63,045 bases of DNA from Candidatus Magnetominusculus xianensis (GTDB lineage: Bacteria; Nitrospirota; Thermodesulfovibrionia; Thermodesulfovibrionales; Magnetobacteriaceae): positions 1 through 63,045 of the forward strand of contig LNQR01000021.1 in assembly GCA_001541255.1 (NCBI GenBank). The letters run 5' to 3'. Below the pieces are notes generated by a model that was not told the origin of the DNA, searched no databases, and saw only the letters and a program-made list of their open reading frames with translations. This document shows, one piece after another, positions 42,695 to 51,417 of this stretch; position 1 is the first letter of the stretch; each line of letters begins with the position of its first letter. The translations under genes and the position numbers were made by a program.

Positions 42695-43615
42695 TCATTT
42701 GCGCGGTCTCGCACTGTCCAAAAGATACAAGACTGCCATTCTGACGGCAAGGCCGTTAGTAACCTGTGTGTTGATTACTGAGTGCCTGCTGTCGGCTACT
42801 TCAGAGGCTATCTCCACGCCGCGATTCATCGGGCCGGGGTGCATGACGATTACATCAGGTCTGGCCTTGCCAAGCCTTTTGAGTGTTAGCCCCCAGAACT
42901 TAAAGTACTCATCGGTCGATGAGAAAAAGCCGCCCGACTGTCTCTCCTGTTGTATTCGCAGCGTCATGATCACGTCTATGTCGGCAATCCCTGATTCGAT
43001 GTCATGGTAAATCTCTGTCACATCATTTTCTATACCGGTTGGAATTAGTGTATGCGGCGCGATTAATCTTATATCTGCCCCAAGTTTTTTCAGACAGTAT
43101 ATATTGGACTTTGCCACCCTGCTGTGTGAAATATCTCCTACGATTGCTATTTTAAGCCCTGCAATAGTTCCCTTTTGTTCTTTAATCGTGAAGGCGTCAA
43201 GCAGCGCCTGTGTAGGGTGTTCGTTTATGCCGTCTCCGGCGTTGATTACGGAGGCCTTTGAAATACGTGATATAAAATGTGGTACGCCTGAAAACTGATG
43301 CCTGATGATTATAAAATCTATGCCATAGGACTCGATAGTCTTAATCGTATCGTACAGTGTCTCTCCTTTGGCAACAGAACTCGACGGCACTACAAAGTTG
43401 ATTACGTCGGTACTCAGTCTTTTTTCTGCCAGCTCGAAAGATGTCTTTGTCCTCGTAGACGGCTCAAAAAACAGGTTCACCGCTGTCTTACCCCGAAGAG
43501 TGGGGACTTTCTTAATATCCCTCGATAAGACATCCTTAAAAGATGAGGCCGTATTGAGTATCAGCTCAATATCAGCCGTAGCAGCGCTTTTAATATCTAA
43601 CAGGTCTTTATCCAT
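42695..43615 (-). CDS. pyrB: Aspartate carbamoyltransferase catalytic subunit
   Basis: The 306-residue protein shows the carbamoyl-phosphate loop [14 protein letters not shown], the [13 protein letters not shown] loop, [12 protein letters not shown] and [12 protein letters not shown]. It transfers carbamoyl phosphate to aspartate, the first committed pyrimidine step. The start has AAGGATTC upstream, 20 bases after pyrR. Confidence 0.97.
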   Translation of the reverse strand: MDKDLLDIKSAATADIELILNTASSFKDVLSRDIKKVPTLRGKTAVNLFFEPSTRTKTSFELAEKRLSTDVINFVVPSSSVAKGETLYDTIKTIESYGIDFIIIRHQFSGVPHFISRISKASVINAGDGINEHPTQALLDAFTIKEQKGTIAGLKIAIVGDISHSRVAKSNIYCLKKLGADIRLIAPHTLIPTGIENDVTEIYHDIESGIADIDVIMTLRIQQERQSGGFFSSTDEYFKFWGLTLKRLGKARPDVIVMHPGPMNRGVEIASEVADSRHSVINTQVTNGLAVRMAVLYLLDSARPRK

Positions 43616-43634
43616 GAATCCTTAAAGTTGTTTC

Positions 43635-44180
43635 TCAGACATCAGGGTCATCTCTGATGACTAAGACCATGTCGTGGTCTGCATCTTCTTTAAGTAACAC
43701 TTTAATATTTTCTGACCTTGATGTAGGAATATTTTTTCCTACATAGTCAGCCCGAATCGGCAGCTCCCTGTGTCCCCTGTCTATAAGCACGGCAAGTTGT
43801 ATCTGAGCAGGCCGTCCAAAGTCATTCAGGGCGTCCATAGCAGCCCTGATAGTCCTGCCGGTGTAGAGGACATCGTCGACAAGGATAATTTTTTTATCGT
43901 TTATATCTATCGGCATCTCAGTCTTTCTTACGATAGGATGATTTTTCCTGCGGTTGAGGTCATCCCTGTAAAATGAAATATCCAGGGAGGCAACGGCAAT
44001 AGTAACACCCTCTATGAGCCGTATTTTCTCAGACAAGCGCCGTGCAATATAGACCCCTGCACGGTGAATCCCTACAATACAGACATTCTCACACCCCTCG
44101 TTCCTCTCAATTATTTCGTGTGCCATACGGGATAGCATTCGGGCAATGTCGCTTTCGTTGAGGAGTTCTCTGGTTAACAC
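43635..44180 (-). CDS. pyrR: PyrR bifunctional regulator/uracil phosphoribosyltransferase
   Basis: The PRPP-binding loop is IILVDDVLYTGRTIRAAMDAL, and the N-terminal ESDIARMLSRMAHEIIERN plus VGIHRAGVYIARRL match PyrR. PyrR binds pyr mRNA in the presence of UMP and also has UPRT activity. The start is GTG 44180 with no Shine-Dalgarno sequence of its own; a leader ORF ends exactly at it, so translation is probably coupled. It heads pyrR-pyrB-pyrC-carA. Confidence 0.95.
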   Translation of the reverse strand: MLTRELLNESDIARMLSRMAHEIIERNEGCENVCIVGIHRAGVYIARRLSEKIRLIEGVTIAVASLDISFYRDDLNRRKNHPIVRKTEMPIDINDKKIILVDDVLYTGRTIRAAMDALNDFGRPAQIQLAVLIDRGHRELPIRADYVGKNIPTSRSENIKVLLKEDADHDMVLVIRDDPDV

Positions 44181-44287
44181 TGTTCAGTTTCCAGCCGCAC
44201 ACAGCAGTGTTCAATTTCTAACTGCACACAAGCGCTAATGTCCCAACAGGCGGCTCTCACAGAGATTACAGCGGCAGACAGTTTCAC
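44174..44287 (-). CDS. Putative pyr leader ORF (37 codons) with an internal duplication
   Basis: A GTG start at 44287 lies downstream of TAAGGAG and is followed by 37 codons; the TAA overlaps the pyrR GTG by four bases beyond its first codon. The peptide (KLSAAVISVRAACWDIS..) is Cys-rich, and its last 18 residues are a 9-codon in-frame tandem duplication, CVQLEIEHC then CVRLETEQC. Because pyrR has no Shine-Dalgarno sequence of its own, translation of this ORF could feed ribosomes into pyrR. Real translation is inferred, not shown. Confidence 0.5.
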   Translation of the reverse strand: MKLSAAVISVRAACWDISACVQLEIEHCCVRLETEQC

Positions 44288-44300
44288 ATTATTCTCCTTA

Positions 44301-44316
44301 CAGTCTCACCGGACTG
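44301..44316 (-). promoter_or_regulatory. PyrR-binding stem-loop in the pyr leader RNA
   Basis: On the minus strand the mRNA reads CAGTCCGGTGAGACTG, a 5-bp stem closing the loop CGGTGA. It matches the Bacillus PyrR binding consensus ARUCCNGNGAGGYU except for one base (GAGA for GAGG). TAAGGAG of the leader ORF begins directly after it, and no terminator is seen, so blocking translation is the likely mode. Confidence 0.75.
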
Positions 44317-44332
44317 CCATTAAAGGTAATCT

Positions 44333-44362
44333 ATTTAACCATAACTCCAAAATGCTTGTCAA
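44333..44362 (-). promoter_or_regulatory. pyr operon promoter
   Basis: TTGACA (minus strand, 44362-44357) and TTAAAT (44338-44333) are 18 bases apart. Transcription would start near 44326, about ten bases before the PyrR loop, so the loop sits at the very 5' end of the mRNA. Confidence 0.6.
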
Positions 44363-44512
44363 ATCTCTCTGTGTAATTTTTGGGCATAATTTTTGGCACA
44401 TACTATAGCATCGGGGCAAATATAAAAAATTTTCTGACATATATTAAATTACGATATAAATATGTTAGTATATGCAGCGTCGAATAAATTGTATCGTAAA
44501 GGAGTGTGTGCT
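44363..44512. other. Divergent spacer between pyr operon and FmdB gene
   Basis: This AT-rich 150-base spacer holds the pyr promoter on one side and, on the plus strand, a plausible CTGACA...TATAAA pair near 44430-44460. No gene or structured RNA is evident. Confidence 0.35.
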
Positions 44513-44701
44513 ATGCCAATATACGAATACACTTGTATGGACTGTAAAAAGCAATTTACACTCTTACAGAAAATGGGTACCAGTGAAGCTGCCTGCCCAT
44601 GGTGTAATTCAGCAAACACAGCGAAGCTATTGTCAAAGTTTAGCTGTACGCCAGCCCACGATAGCTCGACGGCTGGTTCCGGTCACTTTGGCGGTACGTG
44701 A
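44513..44701 (+). CDS. FmdB family zinc-ribbon protein
   Basis: The 62-residue protein begins PIYEYTCMDCKKQF and ends its ribbon with CPWCNSANTAKLLSKF, giving the four Cys of the FmdB/CxxC_CxxC_SSSS regulatory-type ribbon. The start at 44513 follows AAAGGAG; an in-frame ATG 51 bases upstream lacks this. Such small proteins are common next to diverse genes and have no proven function. Confidence 0.88.
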   Translation: MPIYEYTCMDCKKQFTLLQKMGTSEAACPWCNSANTAKLLSKFSCTPAHDSSTAGSGHFGGT

Positions 44702-44718
44702 GGTGTTTCGTCTTGTTG

Positions 44719-44894
44719 AATCGTGGATTCAACAGTTACACAAACAGAACCGTGGATTCAACAGTTACACAAACAGAACCGTGGATTCAACAGTTACACA
44801 AACAGAATCGTGGATTCAACAGTTACACAAATAGAACCGTGGGTTCAACAGTTATAATAAATAGAACCGTGGGTTCAACAGTTATAATAAAGAA
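44719..44894. repeat. 29-30-bp minisatellite, six copies
   Basis: Six head-to-tail units begin at 44719, 44748, 44777, 44806, 44835 and 44865. Units 1-4 have a 29-base period and are nearly identical (CGTGGATTCAACAG core); units 5 and 6 are 30 bases and changed (CGTGGGTTCAACAG, TATAATAAA). The first unit forms an inverted repeat with its left flank (TTGAATCGTGGATTCAA). There are no spacers, so this is not a CRISPR. The period is not a multiple of three, so it is not a coding repeat. Confidence 0.92.
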
Positions 44895-44949
44895 GAGTCT
44901 CTTGATTATTTGTATAAATGTGAATAAAATATATATAAAGAGGTAAGAA

Positions 44950-46512
44950 ATGCCTAAGAGACTATTATTAGCGGACGACAGTATCACGATACAAAAGGTG
45001 GTGGAGCTGATCCTATCGGAGGAAGACTTCCAGATCATTTCCGTCAACGACGGTCAGGAGGCACTTGACAAAATAAACAAATTCAATCCTTCCATAGTGC
45101 TTGCCGACATTGAGATGCCGAAAGTAAACGGTTACGAGCTTTGCAAACAGATTAAAGCAAACGAAAAAACAAAACATATCCCTGTTATACTCCTGGTCGG
45201 GGCATTTGAGCCGTTAAATGAACGCAGCTTTAAGGACTGCGGTGCCTCGGACCATCTAATTAAGCCATTTGAGTCTCAGGAATTTTTGAATAAGATTAAC
45301 GCGGTGTTAGGCCCGTCTTCGTCATCAGACGGCGAAGTTACCACTTTCGACGAAGCTGGAAAAGGAGAAGAACCGGTAGACCTGGGTGATTCATTAATGG
45401 GAGACGACGACATCGAAGAGCTGTTGGGGAAAAGCGATATAGACGATACGGGGGTCTTTGAAGAGGGTCAGTCTATCTCTGAAGACAGCGGTGAATTTCA
45501 GAGTATGTCAGACAGCGATTTAACTACAAGGGAACTCAAGGATGTGCTTGATAGTTTATCTGGAGGAACTGATGAGAGAGACAGCAGCGACGCAAAGGTC
45601 CCAGACTCCAAAGGGTCGACAGTTATGGACGAAAACGACATAGAGGCCCTGCTTGCCGGGACAATGGCAGAGGAATCTTCTGACATCGACAACAGCGACG
45701 CTCAGAAGACAGTCGTTATAGCCGAGGAACTGCCCATAGAAACAAGTGCGGCTGAGACTCCGGCACACCATGAGCCAAGCTGGAACGAACAGACGCAGGA
45801 TGTTGAAACCTCTTTTGCTAATGAGGATATATTACTGGGTATGTCGCAGCCCCCGGAGATAAGCCCCGTCAAAAAAGAGCCTGAGATAGCGGAAAAACCT
45901 CAACCGGTTATTCAAACGCCTCAAGCGCCTCGCGCCCCCGAACCACAGGTTAGCGCTCCTCCACGTGAACCGGTCAGACCGCAGGCTGCCGCTACACCTC
46001 CTCCGTTTGCTGAACCTCAGAGCGGGTACTCTGCGCCATCTTCACACGCGGGAAATGTTTTATTGACAACAGGAGATGTGACTTATATTTTGCAGCGCAG
46101 CCTTGAACAAAAAGTGACGCAGGTTATTGACGAAGGCACGATTTTATCAACTTTCAGAGAATCAGTAGACGGTTACATAAACAATAGTTTTAAGGATGTG
46201 TCTGTAGGCTTAAACGATATGGTCTCAGAAGCGATAAATAAGAAGATCAGCGATGTTATTGGGACGATAAACCTTGAGGTCATAGTTAATCAGGTAATTT
46301 CCTCGACAATTAAAGGGATATTGGCAACACTGCCCGCAGAGATTTTCAAGATGACACGTGATGTAACCGAAAGAGTTATTACCGGAGTATTGCAGGACAA
46401 TATTCCGGCAATAAAACGTGATGTCGAAAAGGTTATTTGGGAGGCAGTCCCAGGTGTTGCCGAGCGTCTTATTAATCATGAGATAGAGCAAATAAAATCG
46501 GAGTTTATGTAA
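44950..46512 (+). CDS. Response-regulator receiver protein with long acidic/Pro-rich linker and helical C-terminus
   Basis: Residues 1-120 form a receiver domain with DDS near the start, phospho-acceptor Asp in LADIEMPK and Lys in LIKPFES. A long acidic and Pro-rich linker follows (about 125-365). The C-terminal 150 residues are amphipathic helices ending VPGVAERLINHEIEQIKSEFM. That last motif resembles the tail of polar scaffolds such as PopZ and of many deltaproteobacterial receiver proteins. A role in localisation or motility regulation is possible, but there is no effector domain. AGAGGT precedes the ATG. Confidence 0.8.
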   Translation: MPKRLLLADDSITIQKVVELILSEEDFQIISVNDGQEALDKINKFNPSIVLADIEMPKVNGYELCKQIKANEKTKHIPVILLVGAFEPLNERSFKDCGASDHLIKPFESQEFLNKINAVLGPSSSSDGEVTTFDEAGKGEEPVDLGDSLMGDDDIEELLGKSDIDDTGVFEEGQSISEDSGEFQSMSDSDLTTRELKDVLDSLSGGTDERDSSDAKVPDSKGSTVMDENDIEALLAGTMAEESSDIDNSDAQKTVVIAEELPIETSAAETPAHHEPSWNEQTQDVETSFANEDILLGMSQPPEISPVKKEPEIAEKPQPVIQTPQAPRAPEPQVSAPPREPVRPQAAATPPPFAEPQSGYSAPSSHAGNVLLTTGDVTYILQRSLEQKVTQVIDEGTILSTFRESVDGYINNSFKDVSVGLNDMVSEAINKKISDVIGTINLEVIVNQVISSTIKGILATLPAEIFKMTRDVTERVITGVLQDNIPAIKRDVEKVIWEAVPGVAERLINHEIEQIKSEFM

Positions 46513-46543
46513 GCGGTTTGGTCATAAACATTTTGGACATAGA

Positions 46544-49426
46544 ATGAACACCCAGGTCAAAGAGATAGCAAAGTCTTATGAGCCTAAGGATGTTGAAGAG
46601 AAGTGGTATTCCTACTGGATGGAAAACGGCTTTTTTCAGCCGTCCCCCGGTAAATTAAATGGTAAATTAAATGATAAATCAAAGCAGAGCTACTCAATAG
46701 TCATCCCTCCACCAAACGTTACCGGCTCACTGCACATGGGGCATGCCCTTAACGTTACACTTCAGGATATCCTGTCGCGTTGGAAGCGGATGAAAGGGTA
46801 CACGGTGTTGTGGGTGCCGGGGACAGACCACGCCGGAATCGCTACGCAGAATGTCGTAGAAAAGCAGCTTGCCGCAGAAGGTCTCAGCCGTGAGGCATTA
46901 GGAAGGGCTGCCTTTACAGAGAGGGTCTGGCAGTGGAAGGCCCTCAACGGCGGCCAAATCATCCATCAACTGAAAAAACTCGGAGCCTCGTGTGATTGGT
47001 CTCGTGAGAGGTTTACACTGGACGAGGGGCTATCGCGGGCTGTGCGCGAGGTATTTGTATCCTTGTTTGAGGATGGCCTGATATACCGCTCAACAAGATT
47101 GATAAACTGGTGTCCGCGCTGCTCGACCGCCCTTTCAGACCTTGAGGCGGAGCATGAAGAATATGAAGGCAAACTGACATATATACGTTACCCGCTCCTT
47201 GATGAGCATAATTATATTATTGTAGCTACGACACGCCCGGAGACAATGCTTGGCGATACTGCCGTTGCTGTTAATCCAGATGATGAAAGATATAATGGGT
47301 ACATTGGAAAATTATTAAGGCTGCCGCTTGCCGGAAGGACAATCCCGATAATTGCTGATAAGGAAGTTGACCCATCCTTTGGCACTGGTGCAGTGAAAGT
47401 GACACCGGCGCATGATTTCAACGACGAGGCTATAGCAAAACGTCAGTCACCTCACCTTCCCTTCATAGCCGTAATCGGGCAGGACGGTAAAATGACAGAA
47501 AACGCCGGAGACAAATACGCAGGCCTTGACCGTTACGACTGCAGAAAGGCCGTCATCGAAGACCTGAAAGAAAAAGGACTGCTCATAAAAGAAGACAAGC
47601 ACACGCACTCAATAGCCCATTGCTACAGATGCAGGACAATAATCGAACCCCTGCCAACAGCCCAGTGGTATGTCGATGTAGAATCTATGGCAAAAGACGC
47701 CATTGATTTGGTCAGTGGCGGTAAGATTAATATTATACCAGAAGGATGGAAGAACAGTTATTTCTCATGGATGGAAAACATAAAAGACTGGTGCATCTCC
47801 AGACAGATATGGTGGGGACACAGGATACCGGTATGGTACTGCGCCGATTGTGCCACTGACTCAGGGCATTCACAGGGGCAGTTCATTCATGTGAAATTAC
47901 TTAAGGAAATAAATGGCATTGCCGAAGGCACATACGCGGAGCTAAAGGCCTTTGGGTTCAGCCACGCTGAGATTATCTCAAATGCAAAGACCATTACCGT
48001 AGGTATTCAGGTAAGACCGTTTTCAGACCGTCAGGACTTAAACAAATGCCCGCAGTGTGGCAGCGCCGCCATAGTCAAAGACCCCGATGTGCTTGACACA
48101 TGGTTTTCCTCTGCCCTATGGCCATTCAGTACGCTTGGATGGCCGGACAACACAGATGACCTAAAGACATTTTATCCAACAAGCGTACTTGTTACTGGTT
48201 TTGATATATTGTTTTTCTGGGTAGCCAGGATGATCATGATGGGACAGAAGTTTATGAAGGATGTCCCGTTTCACGATGTTTATATCCACGCCCTTGTCAG
48301 GGATGAAAAAGGCCAGAAGATGAGCAAATCAAAGGGCAACGTGGTTGACCCGCTTACGATTATAGATAACTACGGGACAGATTCTTTCAGGTTCTCGCTT
48401 GCTGCCTTTGCCGCTCAGGGAAGGGATATAAAGTTTGCCGAGGAGCGTGTAGAAGGCTACCGCCGCTTCGCTAATAAACTCTGGAATGCGTCAAGGTTTA
48501 TCAAGCTTAACATCGACAAGATAGAACCGGCGGGGATTAGTACCATCGGTGAAATCAGCGAAGAGATTCAGGCTCTCAATAAGGGGTCTCTTACACTGCC
48601 AGATAAATGGATACTCTACAGGCTTTCTGAGGCCGCCTCAGACATTGACAAGGCCCTGGCAGATTACAGGTTTAACGATGCCTCAAGCGCCGTATATCAG
48701 TTTGTTTGGCATGAACTGTGTGACTGGTATATCGAACTTGCCAAGACTTCATTCGAGAGAAACTATCCCAATGCCTCACTAACATTAAAGTGCCTGATCT
48801 ATGTATTTGACAATTCTCTGAGACTGCTTCATCCATTTATGCCGTTTATTACTGAGGAATTATGGAAATCTTTTCCTCAAACCGGACAAACAATCTCCCT
48901 TGCGCCCTACCCCGCTGCGGACATGTTCCGTGCGTATGCTAACGCCAACGATGAGATGTCCTTTGTAATAGACGCCATAAGCGGGATAAGAAGTATTCGC
49001 GGTGAGTTTAATATCTCTCCATCGAAAAAACTAAAGGTTTCAGTAAAGACCTCCGGTAAGATACGAAAAATGCTCATTGATAACTCTGACTTTATCGTCG
49101 ATCTCGCAAAGCTGGAAACGCTTGAGACAGGCAGCAATATAGAGAAAAAACCCTCTACAATGACAGCGGTTAAGACCGGCATGGAGATATACGTATCTGT
49201 AAGCGGCCTGTTTGACGTTGCAGCCGAATTTCAACGCCTGGGTAAAGAGCTAAAGAAGCTCGACACTGCCATAAGGGATATTGAGGTGAAACTCTCAAAC
49301 ATGGACTACAGAGACCGTGCGCCAAAGGCGATCGTAGAAAAAGATAAATTGAAATATTCAGAGCTGATAGAAAAAAGAGACCGTATTCAAAGCAACATAG
49401 ATAAGTTAAAAAAACTGGATAAATGA
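46544..49426 (+). CDS. valS: Valyl-tRNA synthetase
   Basis: The 960-residue class I synthetase has PPNVTGSLHMGHALN (HIGH motif), the editing domain (TTRPETMLGDTAVAVNPDD), zinc-type CPRC and CPQCGS knuckles, KMSKSKGNVVDPL (KMSKS motif), an anticodon-binding domain and a C-terminal coiled coil (about 880-960). A small KLNGKLNDKSK insertion lies at about 36-46. It charges tRNA-Val. The next gene starts within its stop (ATGA). Confidence 0.97.
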   Translation: MNTQVKEIAKSYEPKDVEEKWYSYWMENGFFQPSPGKLNGKLNDKSKQSYSIVIPPPNVTGSLHMGHALNVTLQDILSRWKRMKGYTVLWVPGTDHAGIATQNVVEKQLAAEGLSREALGRAAFTERVWQWKALNGGQIIHQLKKLGASCDWSRERFTLDEGLSRAVREVFVSLFEDGLIYRSTRLINWCPRCSTALSDLEAEHEEYEGKLTYIRYPLLDEHNYIIVATTRPETMLGDTAVAVNPDDERYNGYIGKLLRLPLAGRTIPIIADKEVDPSFGTGAVKVTPAHDFNDEAIAKRQSPHLPFIAVIGQDGKMTENAGDKYAGLDRYDCRKAVIEDLKEKGLLIKEDKHTHSIAHCYRCRTIIEPLPTAQWYVDVESMAKDAIDLVSGGKINIIPEGWKNSYFSWMENIKDWCISRQIWWGHRIPVWYCADCATDSGHSQGQFIHVKLLKEINGIAEGTYAELKAFGFSHAEIISNAKTITVGIQVRPFSDRQDLNKCPQCGSAAIVKDPDVLDTWFSSALWPFSTLGWPDNTDDLKTFYPTSVLVTGFDILFFWVARMIMMGQKFMKDVPFHDVYIHALVRDEKGQKMSKSKGNVVDPLTIIDNYGTDSFRFSLAAFAAQGRDIKFAEERVEGYRRFANKLWNASRFIKLNIDKIEPAGISTIGEISEEIQALNKGSLTLPDKWILYRLSEAASDIDKALADYRFNDASSAVYQFVWHELCDWYIELAKTSFERNYPNASLTLKCLIYVFDNSLRLLHPFMPFITEELWKSFPQTGQTISLAPYPAADMFRAYANANDEMSFVIDAISGIRSIRGEFNISPSKKLKVSVKTSGKIRKMLIDNSDFIVDLAKLETLETGSNIEKKPSTMTAVKTGMEIYVSVSGLFDVAAEFQRLGKELKKLDTAIRDIEVKLSNMDYRDRAPKAIVEKDKLKYSELIEKRDRIQSNIDKLKKLDK

Positions 49427-50310
49427 CCCCTCTACATCCGGCAGAAATTCCACCCGCCGTAATGGACTCGATAAGAAACGCCCTGATTGAAGACATTGGT
49501 CACGGCGACATGACCACTATGCTGACAATAGATACCTCATCGCGCTCTGAAGCGGTACTGACTGCCAAGGAAGCGACAGTAGTTGCAGGGCTTCTCTTTT
49601 TTGAGGCCGTATTTTATATCGTTGACCCCGGCGTAGAGATAAAGGCATTGGCCGTTGACGGGCAGCTTATAAATAAAGGCGGTCAAATCGCATCATTACG
49701 CGGCAGCACAAGGTCGATACTGACGGCAGAGCGGGTTGCCCTTAACATAATGCAGCGCCTTTGTGGAGTTGCCACCCTGACACGGCAATTCGTTTCGGCA
49801 GTCTCCGGTCTGCCCGTAAAAGTCGTTGACACAAGAAAAACCACACCCAATATGAGATACATGGAGAAATACGCAGTAAGGGCCGGTGGAGGAGACAACC
49901 ACAGGTTCGGATTATACGATGGGGTTTTAATAAAGGACAATCACATAGCGGCCTGCGGAGGGATCAAAAATGCAGTGGAAAAAGTAAAAAAGACACCGCT
50001 GCTTACGAAGATAGAGGTCGAGGTAAAAGACCTCAGCGAACTCAACGAGGCGCTATCGACAAATGTTGATGTCATAATGCTCGACAACATGGACACAGCA
50101 ACAATGAAACAGGCCGTAGGCATTGCGCGGGCAGCACGAACTGATGTTCTGCTTGAGGCATCAGGGAATGTCACGCTTCAAAACATCATGGAAATCGCAG
50201 AAACCGGCATCGATATAATCTCAACAGGCTATATCACCCACTCGGCAAGGGCAGCCGACATCAGTTTGAAAATCATCTACACGAACTTGACAGAACACCT
50301 CCCTTCATAA
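49423..50310 (+). CDS. nadC: Nicotinate-nucleotide pyrophosphorylase (quinolinate phosphoribosyltransferase)
   Basis: Typical motifs are ALIEDIGHGDMTT, LNIMQRLCGVATLT, VVDTRKTTPNMRYMEKYAVRAGGGDNHRFGLYDGVLIKDNHI and IMLDNMDTATMKQAV, then LEASGNV. It converts quinolinate and PRPP to nicotinate mononucleotide in de novo NAD synthesis. The 295-residue length is normal. Confidence 0.97.
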   Translation: MTPLHPAEIPPAVMDSIRNALIEDIGHGDMTTMLTIDTSSRSEAVLTAKEATVVAGLLFFEAVFYIVDPGVEIKALAVDGQLINKGGQIASLRGSTRSILTAERVALNIMQRLCGVATLTRQFVSAVSGLPVKVVDTRKTTPNMRYMEKYAVRAGGGDNHRFGLYDGVLIKDNHIAACGGIKNAVEKVKKTPLLTKIEVEVKDLSELNEALSTNVDVIMLDNMDTATMKQAVGIARAARTDVLLEASGNVTLQNIMEIAETGIDIISTGYITHSARAADISLKIIYTNLTEHLPS

Positions 50311-50382
50311 TATCATGTGTATGACGTACTGCGACAGTGAATGTTTAGAAACTGAATTGATTAAATCTCAGAGACAAATTAC

Positions 50383-51402
50383 ATGAACTTTCGAAAGATA
50401 TTATTGTTTTCAGGAATACTTATAGTCGCTGCTATCTTAGCTGCGCTCTATCTCCAGTACAGTAAATTATCAGACAAGTATATCATTAATAAAACTGAGG
50501 GAACTGTTACCTTACAAAAGCAGGGAAATCAGGAAGTACCAGCAAAAAAATATGACGAAGTAAAACCCGGGGATGTAATAACCACTCAGAACAACTCAAA
50601 GGCAGATGTGATATTTAAAAAGTCTGCTACTTCAAGGCTTAAAGGAAACACCGCCCTCGAAGTCGATAAAGACAGCCCTGAAGGTACCCCGCGCACTAAA
50701 TTGGCAAAAGGCGCTGTATTGTCAGACGTCAATAAAAAACTCACAGAAAATCTGAAAGCTAAAACGAAAGTATTTTCTGTACAAACCCCTCAGGTTGTTG
50801 CCGGCGTAAGAGGCACGTCTTTTTTAGTAAAGTATGTCGATGAACTACCTGAGTGTCTTGTAAAATCTGAATATGCCACAAAGACTGCCGTGCTTGAGGG
50901 AACGGTAAATGTTCTTGTTACAAAAACTTCGGTTGAGATGGATGTGACCAATGGTGAAAAGGCAGTGGTGTGTCCAAATACAGGAAAGCCGAAACTATCC
51001 CCTCTATCCGGTGAGGACAAGAAAGAGTTGGAGGAGATAGCCCAGATTTCAAAGTTGTCGTTTCCTGATTTTGCCTCTCATTCTATTGCAGATACATTAG
51101 ACGCACTCTGGTGTTACGTGATTTACAATATCTCACAAAACGAACTCGGCAACATATTGTCTGCAATGGATATTTATGCAGTCGGGCACGATGGCAAAGT
51201 CCCTGATAAGTTTACTAACCTTCAAATGACTGCATCAGAATTCAAAGACACCTGCGGCATTCCATATTTATATAAAAAGCTCAGCCCATACAAGGCAGAG
51301 ATAAGGTCGGCAGGCCCCGACAGAGAATACTTTACTAAAGATGATATCGTGAGGGTTTTTTCAATCCGCGATGACAACCAGAATGATGCAGTATCCAAAT
51401 AG
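50383..51402 (+). CDS. Membrane-anchored FecR-domain protein
   Basis: One N-terminal membrane helix (about 5-25) precedes a periplasmic FecR domain (about 35-205; TEGTVTLQKQ, PGDVITTQNNSKADVIFKKS, FSVQTPQVVAGVRGTSFLVKY). A C-terminal part (about 225-335) includes a pseudopilin-like AGPDREYFTKDDIVRVF segment, like those near GspG C-termini that bind Ca2+. FecR-domain proteins are often extracellular sensors or structural proteins. No sigma factor gene is adjacent. No Shine-Dalgarno sequence stands out. Confidence 0.8.
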   Translation: MNFRKILLFSGILIVAAILAALYLQYSKLSDKYIINKTEGTVTLQKQGNQEVPAKKYDEVKPGDVITTQNNSKADVIFKKSATSRLKGNTALEVDKDSPEGTPRTKLAKGAVLSDVNKKLTENLKAKTKVFSVQTPQVVAGVRGTSFLVKYVDELPECLVKSEYATKTAVLEGTVNVLVTKTSVEMDVTNGEKAVVCPNTGKPKLSPLSGEDKKELEEIAQISKLSFPDFASHSIADTLDALWCYVIYNISQNELGNILSAMDIYAVGHDGKVPDKFTNLQMTASEFKDTCGIPYLYKKLSPYKAEIRSAGPDREYFTKDDIVRVFSIRDDNQNDAVSK

Positions 51403-51417
51403 TCAAACCACTTCTGC

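Noticed and set aside
44719..44894. A CRISPR array
   Set aside because: The units are contiguous with no spacers and have only minor sequence differences, so this is a minisatellite.
44472..44946. Coding frames through the 29-bp repeats
   Set aside because: The period is not a multiple of three, so each frame cycles through unrelated repeats; no Shine-Dalgarno sequence or family similarity is seen.
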